In this document: positions 35,788 to 43,215 of the stretch, in pieces
How positions within the stretch are numbered: the stretch's first letter is position 1
Layout: every line of letters begins with the position of its first letter
DNA from: Chlamydiota bacterium
Lineage (GTDB): Bacteria; Chlamydiota; Chlamydiia; Chlamydiales; Parachlamydiaceae
Reading direction: 5' to 3'
Length of the DNA: 49,988 bases
NCBI GenBank assembly: GCA_013289325.1
Contig: JABDAE010000006.1
Span: 1 to 49,988 of the forward strand
Notes under the pieces: model-generated
Seen by the model: the letters and a program-made list of their open reading frames with translations, nothing else
Told to the model about the DNA's origin: nothing
Databases searched by the model: none
Translations under genes and position numbers: made by a program

Positions 35788-36586
35788 ACTTTAGACCTGT
35801 AATCGAATCGCTTGCTTTAAAGAGAGAAAACCACTCGGGCACTTTTCCCTCATTAAACGACGTAATCCCTTTTTTGACTTCTGGTTTTTGAATGATATCA
35901 AGCAAAGCTTCTTTTGCAAGATCTGATGCGATATTTATCTCTTTTCCCCATACTTGTTCGGTAAAGCTTTTGGCAAGGTTTAGAGCTTGAGGGTTTGCTT
36001 TAAATAACCTCTTAATGATTGATTTCGTTTTCTTTTCCAAGTCTTCTTTAGAATGCACTTCATCGATAAGACCGATTGCAAGAGCTTCTTTTGCACTAAT
36101 TTTTGAGGCCGTGAGGATCAAATAACGCACCTTTTGCATGGAAATGCGCCTACAGACTAAAAAGGGGATGACGTTTGCGGGGATAATGCCAAATAAAACC
36201 TCTGGCATTTGAAAAGTAGACTCATCAGTTGCAACGATTATATCGCAGGCGCTGATGAGACCAACGCCACCACCTTTCACAGCGCCATTGATAACAGCGA
36301 TGACGACTTTTGGCGCAGCGTGGATCTTTTTAAGAATACCTGCATATAATTCAACTGCAGTTTGTAATGCTATACAATCACTTTCTATAAATTCAAGATC
36401 AAGCCCTGTGCAAAAATCTTTTCCAAGGCTGCGCAGCAAGATAATCTTCACAATAGGGTCGGCCACTGCAAGATCCATGTATCTATGTAAATCGGTAAGA
36501 CTTTCATGGTTCAATCTACATTCAGAATGGCAGCCTGCTAACGTGATAAGTGCAAGGCCAGAATCGATTTTGTAAGTAATGGGCAA
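35780..36586 (-). CDS. PksH-like enoyl-CoA hydratase-fold dehydratase (ECH1)
   Basis: 268 aa. Crotonase fold with FCTGLDLEFIE near 58, VINGAVKGGGVGLISACDIIVATD near 97 and ALFGIIPANV-like EVLFGIIPANVIPFLVCRR near 126, the wording of PksH-type dehydratases that convert HMG-ACP to 3-methylglutaconyl-ACP. It starts at TTG (36586) preceded by GGAG at 8 bases; this fits the 4-bp gap after the HMG-synthase stop. Confidence 0.83.
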   Translation of the reverse strand: MPITYKIDSGLALITLAGCHSECRLNHESLTDLHRYMDLAVADPIVKIILLRSLGKDFCTGLDLEFIESDCIALQTAVELYAGILKKIHAAPKVVIAVINGAVKGGGVGLISACDIIVATDESTFQMPEVLFGIIPANVIPFLVCRRISMQKVRYLILTASKISAKEALAIGLIDEVHSKEDLEKKTKSIIKRLFKANPQALNLAKSFTEQVWGKEINIASDLAKEALLDIIQKPEVKKGITSFNEGKVPEWFSLFKASDSITGLKYE

Positions 36587-36590
36587 GAGT

Positions 36591-37835
36591 TTAACTCCAG
36601 GCGTATTTTCGATAGAAGTTATTGACTTCTTTTAAATATAAGAGCTCTTTTCCCTCGTAATGTTTTTTAAACCAATGATCTGCGATGGTAAAATCCGGCA
36701 CATAGGTGGCACGTTCAATGTAGCTTTCGCGAAGATTTTCAATCTCTTCGTATTGTGCCACTGTCACTTGCATACGGGCATTGAGGTTTTCCTCTATTTT
36801 CATGGCGCCTACCACGTGAGCTGCATTTTCCATGAGTTTGGCCGAGTAAAATTCTCCTATACAGCCGGAGCCATAGGAAAAAAATGAGATCCGATCGCAG
36901 GCTTTTAAATCTGATGACGTATCTATCAGGCCGCAAAGAGAGACAAAATTGGAGGCTCCATAAGCAGCCCCAACTCTTTGTGAATAGGCAAATGTTGGAG
37001 CTACTTTGCGATTGAAATGTTCTTGAATTTCCGATTTTTTTGTAATTGCCATTTTTTGGCATAACACTCTATGCGCGACAAAAGCCATTTGGGGAAAGGG
37101 CATATGGTAGATATGGCTTTTAAAGTAGGTATTTAAATCGATAGTCCCTTCAAAAGAGCGCAAATAGTCATCAAGAGCGCCTTCTACGGCATCTTGGTAG
37201 GCAAATAGACTGACCTCATTGTTGCCCATTTCAATCGTTGCAGATGGACGGAATGTGTCGTAGACGTCAGCTGTCCAAGTACCTTTATGTTGCAGCTCAA
37301 ACTCTACCACTTGTGGATTATCGCTCACTAAAATGGCTGAAGCTGCCCCTCCTAAGACAAATTCATGGTCTTTTTGAAAGTGCTTTCTGCTAAAATCTGA
37401 TGCAATGATTAACGCCTTCTTGCCTTTATTTAATCCAGATGCGATCCAGTTGATCGCCGAATCTAACGCCGCAACGCCACTATAGCAGGCATGTTTTGTT
37501 TCGTATGATCTGCAGTTAGGTTGAAGACCTAAAGCGCTATGGATATTGGTGGAAATGGGCTTACCAAAATCAATAGACCCTTCAGTCCCAACAATTAGCA
37601 ATCCAATAGAATTTATATCTTCTTGCGTAAGCATGGGACGCGCGGCATTTGCTCCCATCGTCACAGTATCTTCGTAAGGGGGGTTAAGCGATCTTGTCTG
37701 AATTGAGAAATCTTTAACAGTCTTTTCAGGATCGCGCCCGCGAAAGCGCGCTAAATCTTCTTGTGAAAGACACATCGAACTTCCGTAGACGTTGATTTTT
37801 TCTATTCCAACTTTAGGACCATTAAATTGTTTCAT
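36591..37835 (-). CDS. HMG-CoA synthase-like beta-branching enzyme (PksG/HCS)
   Basis: 414 aa from the ATG at 37835, which fits the PksG N-terminus (VGIEKINVYG). A start at 37874 with GAGGTG upstream overlaps the previous gene and would add 13 residues. Catalytic Cys117 is in KHACYSGVAAL, followed by the His in IYHMPFP and FFSYGSGCIGEFYS; the tail LKEVNNFYRKYAW closely matches PksG. PksG-type enzymes add acetyl-ACP carbon to a beta-ketoacyl-ACP. The free-standing cassette context argues against a mevalonate-pathway HMG-CoA synthase. Confidence 0.9.
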   Translation of the reverse strand: MKQFNGPKVGIEKINVYGSSMCLSQEDLARFRGRDPEKTVKDFSIQTRSLNPPYEDTVTMGANAARPMLTQEDINSIGLLIVGTEGSIDFGKPISTNIHSALGLQPNCRSYETKHACYSGVAALDSAINWIASGLNKGKKALIIASDFSRKHFQKDHEFVLGGAASAILVSDNPQVVEFELQHKGTWTADVYDTFRPSATIEMGNNEVSLFAYQDAVEGALDDYLRSFEGTIDLNTYFKSHIYHMPFPQMAFVAHRVLCQKMAITKKSEIQEHFNRKVAPTFAYSQRVGAAYGASNFVSLCGLIDTSSDLKACDRISFFSYGSGCIGEFYSAKLMENAAHVVGAMKIEENLNARMQVTVAQYEEIENLRESYIERATYVPDFTIADHWFKKHYEGKELLYLKEVNNFYRKYAWS

Positions 37836-37842
37836 GATGTAT

Positions 37843-38583
37843 TTATGGGATGTAGGTAAGGCCGCCTGAGACATTTAACACCTCGCAATTGACAAAGCGT
37901 CCCTCATCTGAGGATAAGAAAAAGACGGCATTTGCGATCTCTTCTCCACTTGCAATGCGCTTTAATGGGCAATGCTTTACCCAAAATTCTTGTAAATGTT
38001 TAGACATATGGTCCTCTGTCATGGACGTTTGGACATAGCCGACAGTCACGACATTAGAAGTAATTCCCTTAGCGCCATATTCCTTTCCAAGCGATTGGGT
38101 AAGCCCTATTAGGCCAGACTTGGCCGCGGAATAGTTCACTTGACCTGGCGAGCCATACTGTGCAAGTGAAGAAATATTTACAATGCGCCCTTTTTTCATT
38201 GAAAGAAAATGCATAATAAAGCTTCGCGCTAGATAAAAGGGGCCTGTGAGGTTTGTTGCAATCACATCATTCCAATCTTCATTTGACATAAGTGCTGCGG
38301 CATTATCTTTGACAATAGCTGCGTTATTGACTAAGGCTGTGATATGGTCAAAGTCTTCAATCGCTTTGTCAACAACGTTATCTACTTCATCACTGTTTCT
38401 CACATCTAATTGATAGGCGATCACCTTTACATTTGGATTAATTTCTTTTGCAAGCTTTACTGTCTCATCTGCCATGAGTTTATTGTGGGCGTAAGTAAAA
38501 GCGACCCCCCATCCCATGCGCACAAACTTTAACACGATGTCTCTGCCGATTCCGCGAGATCCACCGCTCACAAATGCATTCAT
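37843..38583 (-). CDS. 3-Ketoacyl-ACP reductase (FabG-like SDR)
   Basis: 246 aa classical SDR: NADPH motif GGSRGIGRD, NNAA (VNNAAIVKDN), catalytic Ser in NISSLAQYG and Tyr-x3-Lys in YSAAKSGLIG. C-terminal SGGLTYIP. AAGGAATAAG precedes the ATG. It should reduce beta-ketoacyl-ACP, or possibly the 3-ketosphinganine-type product of the oxoamine synthase. It lies 2 bp after the ketosynthase stop. The housekeeping fabG is likely elsewhere. Confidence 0.88.
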   Translation of the reverse strand: MNAFVSGGSRGIGRDIVLKFVRMGWGVAFTYAHNKLMADETVKLAKEINPNVKVIAYQLDVRNSDEVDNVVDKAIEDFDHITALVNNAAIVKDNAAALMSNEDWNDVIATNLTGPFYLARSFIMHFLSMKKGRIVNISSLAQYGSPGQVNYSAAKSGLIGLTQSLGKEYGAKGITSNVVTVGYVQTSMTEDHMSKHLQEFWVKHCPLKRIASGEEIANAVFFLSSDEGRFVNCEVLNVSGGLTYIP

Positions 38584-38585
38584 AC

Positions 38586-39875
38586 TTATTCCTTATATTT
38601 TTTAATAAGAGAGCTACAGTTTAAACCGCCAAATCCAAACGAGTTTTTTAACATCACGTCTACATTCCAATCGATTGGGCCATTTGCGCAAACGTCTAAG
38701 TCGACTTCATCTGCTAATTTTTCGATATTGATTGTGCCATGCAATTTGGAATTATTCATTTGCATGACAGCTGCAATAGTCTCAACTAAAGGAGCAGACC
38801 AGGTAGTATGTCCAAGCATAGATTTAGGGGCATTGAGCTTTAATTTATAGGCGTGATCGCCAAAACTGCGCCTTATGGCATTTAGTTCTACAATATCGCC
38901 TAAAGGGGTACCCGTCGCATGACATGAGATAAAATTGACGTCTTCTTTTCTTGTCCCGGTAGACTGAAGTAAGTGGGTGATTAAATGATACTGCGCATTT
39001 TCACTTGGAGCTGGTAGGTGATTGGCGTTTGAATTAGCGGCAACGCCCAGAACTTCTGCATAGATGCGGGCGTCTCTTTTTATAGCGTGATCTAGATCTT
39101 CTAAAATCAAGGTCGCAGCTCCGTGAGAAGGGACAAAACCACAACGCTTGCTATCAAATGGGCGAGAAGCTCTTTCGGGATCGTGTTGGAATTTCTTTTC
39201 GGTTACAACAGCATTAATACTTGCCATCGCATGGATGTCGAGTTCATTAATATGAAAGATAGGCCCGCAAATAACACTTACATCGCACTCACCCATCACT
39301 ATATCTCTAAAGCCATCCCGCATGGCGACATTTCCGCTTGCACAAGTTGCGCCTACTGTATAGGAGGGGCCCATAATTCCTAAAGCTTCCGAAATCGTGC
39401 CTGGAATATTGGCATCAAGCGCTTCTATTGCAAAAAGGGGATCGACGAACTCTTTTTCTTTATTAAATTGATGGATCTGATCGTATTGGTACTTATTTGA
39501 AAAATTATGTCCCCCAACAATCACCGAAACTCTAAAAGGGTCTAGATTTATAGCAAATAAATTGGCATCAAGATAGGCATTTAGCGCTGTGATGAGTCCA
39601 CTTTTATTTGAAAATGTCAGTGTGCGAAACAATTTTCTTAGTTTTTTATGATGTTCTTCAGAAAGACTTGATTTTAGTTGATTTAATGCTGAGTTAAAAT
39701 CGTAGTCGCTGATATCGCCCCCGATCTGGCAGTCCAATTGATCAATATTTAAGCTTATCCATCTTCTAATGCCAGATTTACCTGCCATTAAATTGCGATA
39801 AAATACTTCTAAAGTGTCTCCTAATGGATTGACAGTCGCCATTCCTGTAATCACTACCCGTTTTTTTTTACTCAT
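38586..39875 (-). CDS. Beta-ketoacyl-ACP synthase
   Basis: 429 aa thiolase-fold condensing enzyme. The nucleophile Cys178 is in YTVGATCASGNVA, His in SCHATGTPLGD near 316, and Lys/His in KSMLGHTTWSAP near 352. The sequence wording (ATCASGNVA, GHTTWSAPLVETIAA) is that of stand-alone KS proteins accompanying HMG-synthase cassettes. Many of those are decarboxylases with Ser in place of Cys, but this one keeps the Cys and may condense. First gene of the operon; palindromic element 7 begins 67 bp upstream. Confidence 0.88.
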   Translation of the reverse strand: MSKKKRVVITGMATVNPLGDTLEVFYRNLMAGKSGIRRWISLNIDQLDCQIGGDISDYDFNSALNQLKSSLSEEHHKKLRKLFRTLTFSNKSGLITALNAYLDANLFAINLDPFRVSVIVGGHNFSNKYQYDQIHQFNKEKEFVDPLFAIEALDANIPGTISEALGIMGPSYTVGATCASGNVAMRDGFRDIVMGECDVSVICGPIFHINELDIHAMASINAVVTEKKFQHDPERASRPFDSKRCGFVPSHGAATLILEDLDHAIKRDARIYAEVLGVAANSNANHLPAPSENAQYHLITHLLQSTGTRKEDVNFISCHATGTPLGDIVELNAIRRSFGDHAYKLKLNAPKSMLGHTTWSAPLVETIAAVMQMNNSKLHGTINIEKLADEVDLDVCANGPIDWNVDVMLKNSFGFGGLNCSSLIKKYKE

Positions 39876-39942
39876 TTCAAATATTCATCCCTAAAATGTA
39901 TTAAGAAGAACGATATGAGATATGCTTTTTCCAATCAAGAGG

Positions 39943-40115
39943 TTTAACCTAGAAACGGCAGTTCGAGATGGCAAATTAATGCAAGATCTTGAATTAGAAT
40001 CACTTTGCAATGGGGCGGGACATTCCCAAGTGGTGAAGGACCACCCCATTGCAAATGATTCTGGTTCAAGAGATTGCGTTAAGTTGCCGTCTCCAACTGC
40101 CGTTTTTAGGATTAT
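39943..40115. mobile_element. Palindromic element copy 7, upstream of the lipid operon (mismatched flanks)
   Basis: 163-bp core (39948-40110). Left flank TTTAA and right flank ATTAT differ, unlike the other six copies. Left arm GGGGCGG with loop of the copy 5/6 type is joined to a right arm ACCACCCCATTGC of the copy 1-4 type, so it looks like a hybrid. Confidence 0.92.
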
Positions 40116-40166
40116 CCATATCTTTTCTATCGCTGCTGCCGCAGCTCTAATTTTATTTCGCTTCTA

Positions 40167-40365
40167 CCCCACATTCCACGTCGCTTCGTTCCGTTTCATG
40201 CGGGGCTGCTGCACTGAAAGCGGCTGCCGCCGCTGGTCACGGCAGTGACCAAAGTGTGATAGCCCCGCATGAAACGGAGCGAAGCGACGTGGAATGTGGG
40301 GTTGCAAGTAGTTGATAATCAAGCTGCGGTAGCAGCGATAGTACACATTTGGGTGATAGGATGCG
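40167..40365. repeat. Long repeat unit with 39-bp inverted ends, copy A
   Basis: 39-bp arms at 40167-40205 (CCCCACATTCCACGTCGCTT...GCGGGG) and 40263-40301 (its complement, one mismatch) surround a 57-bp spacer. A unique tail to about 40365 (GTTGCAAGTAGTTGATAATC and onward) is also shared with copy B near 49.8 kb. No protein of substance is encoded. The rest, 40366-40453, is unremarkable. Confidence 0.9.
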
Positions 40366-40453
40366 CACACGGGCACGCACACGAAATTACCTACTCTCTT
40401 AACGCGTACGAAATTTCAATCCGAATACTGCAAGTCCAGACATCAGGATAAAC

Positions 40454-40475
40454 ATAAAGCCGCATGCGGCTTTAT
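40454..40475. terminator. Perfect 22-base palindrome, bidirectional terminator candidate
   Basis: ATAAAGCCGCA and its exact complement. GC-rich core flanked by A- and T-rich arms. There is no gene immediately upstream on either strand, so its target is unclear. Confidence 0.45.
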
Positions 40476-40619
40476 GCTTATCTTGTTCTTAATCAATGGT
40501 TTTTGATCGGCATAGCCACTATCTAACTCAACAACACACTCTTGATTGTTTTGTAATCTTTTCCATTCCAATTTTCCTTAGGCGGAAATTCACTAGCAAA
40601 CCAATAAAAAGTTGGTAAG

Positions 40620-40690
40620 TTCTCAATAAGTCATGGTAAGACAGTCGCCTTCGCAAGCTCAGGCAACCGTCTTACCATGAGTTTTGAGAA
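40620..40690. repeat. Long interrupted hairpin in the 1-kb gap
   Basis: TCATGGTAAGAC (40631-40642) pairs with GTCTTACCATGA (40669-40680); an outer pair TTCTCA/TGAGAA (40620-40625, 40685-40690) and an inner pair GCCT/AGGC extend it. The remaining sequence 40476-40619 and 40691-40830 shows no gene. Confidence 0.7.
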
Positions 40691-40902
40691 TGCAATGTTG
40701 CTCGTTCAACAAGTCAGATATACAAGAAAATTCAAAAGTTTGCCACTGGAGCCCCTATCGGGCTAAATTTATCCCTTACTCGACCCCTTAACGTCTGACC
40801 AAGTTTTTACAAATTGTTATTTATATTTTACAGTTGAATTAAAATATTATATATATAATAATAAATATGAGTGTGTCTTTTTTTATAAAAAAGGGGGTAA
40901 TT

Positions 40903-41277
40903 ATGAAGTATTTAAATAAAATTATTTTATGCTGTGTGAGCTTGTTGTGTGTGATGCCTGCACTGGGTCATTCCGATCCCAAGGATGTCTATGTCTCAAA
41001 AGTAACTCGAGTTAGTCCTCATAGTTTTAATGTAGATGTATATCACTACAAAGACAGTTCAGGGGTCGCTGTAAGTGAAACTTATACAATAAATAGTAAT
41101 AAAAAGAATCTTCATACTATCAAGAGCTGGAAACCTGGTACCCTCATTTCTATAGAAACTGCGAAAAACGCTAATGGAAGACAATCTATCACTAGAATAG
41201 AGCACCCGAAAGCGAAAGAGGACCCGAAAACGTCCGACGCTGGGCCTCAAAATGGGGGTTTGCATGAACATAGGTAG
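40903..41277 (+). CDS. Small secreted protein of unknown function (124 aa)
   Basis: Starts at the ATG at 40903, preceded by a strong AGGGGG site; the frame extends to 40867 but lacks a site. Signal peptide MKYLNKIILCCVSLLCVMPALG, cleavage near residue 23; the Cys pair could alternatively suggest a lipoprotein-like segment but no lipobox is clear. The mature part is a small beta-rich domain ending in a charged tail (KAKEDPKTSD). An AT-rich upstream region (TATAAT at 40854) may hold the promoter. No family is recognised. Confidence 0.7.
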   Translation: MKYLNKIILCCVSLLCVMPALGHSDPKDVYVSKVTRVSPHSFNVDVYHYKDSSGVAVSETYTINSNKKNLHTIKSWKPGTLISIETAKNANGRQSITRIEHPKAKEDPKTSDAGPQNGGLHEHR

Positions 41278-41361
41278 TCATAAACAATCACATTTTGACA
41301 AACTTGACAGCTATAAATTTTCTGATCTAACTCCTAAGAATTAGATGGAATTTTGTTGTGG

Positions 41362-43215
41362 CTAATTATAGAGGTTATGAAGTACAGGTTGTTTACCCTT
41401 TTTTGCGTTGTCCTTAGGTCGTTTAAATTGCTTAACTTGGGAAAAAAGCTCATCTCCTGACCAAGAGGCTTTACTTTGGTCTAGGGGAGAGTACAGGATT
41501 TTTTCCAGGGCATTAATTGCTTCTTTTAGGTGCGGATGACTTGCCACTTTACTTTGTAATCCTGCAAGTGTTCTTGGAGGATCTAAGGGGAAAATGGATT
41601 CAGCCCAAAGAAGAAGCATTTTTTCCGCTTCTTTTGGCGCATTGCCACGGCATGCTGCCTTTAAATTTTGCTTGCACTGTCCTTTAGTTTTTTCAACCTG
41701 ATCCATTGGTTTCTTAGCTTTAGATGCCGCTCTATAAATTAAGAATGAAAAGGCGATTGCAAGACATGCGCTACCTGCTCCTATTAGAATCAAAACAAAT
41801 GCAGGCAGTCTTGCAACATGCAATTGAGTCGATTTTGTATCTACATTGTCTTCTGCCACTTTTTCATTCAATGCAGCTGAGCTTTCTGCTTCTGCCACTT
41901 TTTCTGCAGCATTTGTCACAACCACAGTCACTTCTGGGATAACGGCAAGAGATGCCGATTTTGTCTTAAGGTTCCACCACTTGACTTCAATTTTAGGAAA
42001 GGTATAACTGCCGGCTTTTGTCGGGATTAGCGTCGTGGTGAGCTGTTTGATCCCGATATTGCCATCAGCGCTTTTTGTGTCTCTAATAGAGGGTTTATCT
42101 TCGTACTGCTTAAAATCTTTTGAAATGTTGATCTCAAGTGCTGGAATTTGGCTTGCAAGCGCCCCACTTGCCCGAATAGTCACAGTACGCGTAATGGGTT
42201 CACCTAAAGGGAGTTGATCAGTTTTTGCGCTCCATTCATCATAAATTTGCACATCATCTGCTGCAAGCCAGTTCTGCTTTGTAAAACCCTCCGGAATGGG
42301 GAGGACCTTCAGCCTTAGCTCCTGGGTTGAAATCTGGATATGCCGAGTATTTAAGTCAAACATGGAACGGCCTACCATCATTTGGCCTGTAAATTCAACA
42401 GGAGAAATCACGAGCTTACCGACTTTTGCAGGTTGAATGGCAAACGATTTTTCTAAGACAAGTGATTGCCTCCCATTTTCAAATATTTCATACTCTTGAT
42501 CAGTACCAATTTGTTGCACGGTTGCATCCGGATCGCTAAGTTGCAATGCAGAGACTGCCCCATTCATAAGGTTGACTTTTCTTACGAGCTTTATTGTTAA
42601 AATGACTTGTGAATTTTGGAAGACCTCATCGGATGGAGAAAGCTTGGCTTCGATATAGATTGGGTCATCTTTGCTAGGGGCAAGCGCATCTGCTACATGG
42701 ATTGTTATACTTTTGGTCTGAAATGGGCCAAATTGGATAGAGGGAATTTCGATATCACCAGTCTTGCGACTTGAAAGAGTGAGAATCCAACTGATCTCCT
42801 GTTTTAAAGTTCCATTGATGAGCCTTACATTTGTACCTTGCTGGTAAGAAATAATTTTAAAGTCTTTTTCAAGAGGCGAGAAATCAATCTCTTGATTAAT
42901 CCCTTGATCACTTGTAAACATGAGCTGAAATGATTCGTTTTGATGAATGTCATAGCGATTTAGGTGAACAGTTACATCGGCTTGTAAATAAGGGCTTATC
43001 ACTAGCAGGGTTGAAAGTAAAACTTTTAAGAGTTTATTAGACTTTTTTCGAAACTCCATTTGGTCGCTAAACTCATGCTTTTTGGTATCTTTGCTGCAAA
43101 ATTTTTCAACCAGGTGTATACATATGCTTTCAAAATTTTGCAGCACATCTGCACAAAAATCATGAAATTTATCAACCAAAGCGAGTTTTGAAAAAAGTCT
43201 ATTTGTAATGTTCAT
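41362..43215 (-). CDS. batD: BatD-family protein
   Basis: 617 aa. A hydrophobic segment (~65-80, LLKVLLSTLLVISPYLQADV) precedes a periplasmic beta-sandwich region with BatD wording (VTVHLNRYDIHQNESFQLMFT, then TLSSRKTGDIEIPSIQFGPFQTK). A C-terminal membrane helix near 475-495 (FVLILIGAGSACLAIAFSFLIY) is followed by a cytosolic helical tail. The first ~60 residues look atypical, so a later start is possible. Bat proteins act with MoxR AAA ATPases; their function is loosely linked to envelope stress. Last gene of the operon, overlapping the BatB/C gene by 4 bp. Confidence 0.85.
   Translation of the reverse strand: MNITNRLFSKLALVDKFHDFCADVLQNFESICIHLVEKFCSKDTKKHEFSDQMEFRKKSNKLLKVLLSTLLVISPYLQADVTVHLNRYDIHQNESFQLMFTSDQGINQEIDFSPLEKDFKIISYQQGTNVRLINGTLKQEISWILTLSSRKTGDIEIPSIQFGPFQTKSITIHVADALAPSKDDPIYIEAKLSPSDEVFQNSQVILTIKLVRKVNLMNGAVSALQLSDPDATVQQIGTDQEYEIFENGRQSLVLEKSFAIQPAKVGKLVISPVEFTGQMMVGRSMFDLNTRHIQISTQELRLKVLPIPEGFTKQNWLAADDVQIYDEWSAKTDQLPLGEPITRTVTIRASGALASQIPALEINISKDFKQYEDKPSIRDTKSADGNIGIKQLTTTLIPTKAGSYTFPKIEVKWWNLKTKSASLAVIPEVTVVVTNAAEKVAEAESSAALNEKVAEDNVDTKSTQLHVARLPAFVLILIGAGSACLAIAFSFLIYRAASKAKKPMDQVEKTKGQCKQNLKAACRGNAPKEAEKMLLLWAESIFPLDPPRTLAGLQSKVASHPHLKEAINALEKILYSPLDQSKASWSGDELFSQVKQFKRPKDNAKKGKQPVLHNLYN

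Noticed and set aside
36591-37835. HMG-CoA synthase of the mevalonate pathway
   Set aside because: Neighbours are PksH-, PksI-, KS- and ACP-like genes, the wording and C-terminus follow PksG, and no HMG-CoA reductase or mevalonate kinases are present.
3938-40115. The seven palindromic copies as a CRISPR or tandem array
   Set aside because: They are kilobases apart, each with its own 5-bp duplication and no regular spacers.
40164-40451. Small open frames in the repeat region on both strands
   Set aside because: They are read from the inverted repeat arms and have no ribosome sites or protein character.
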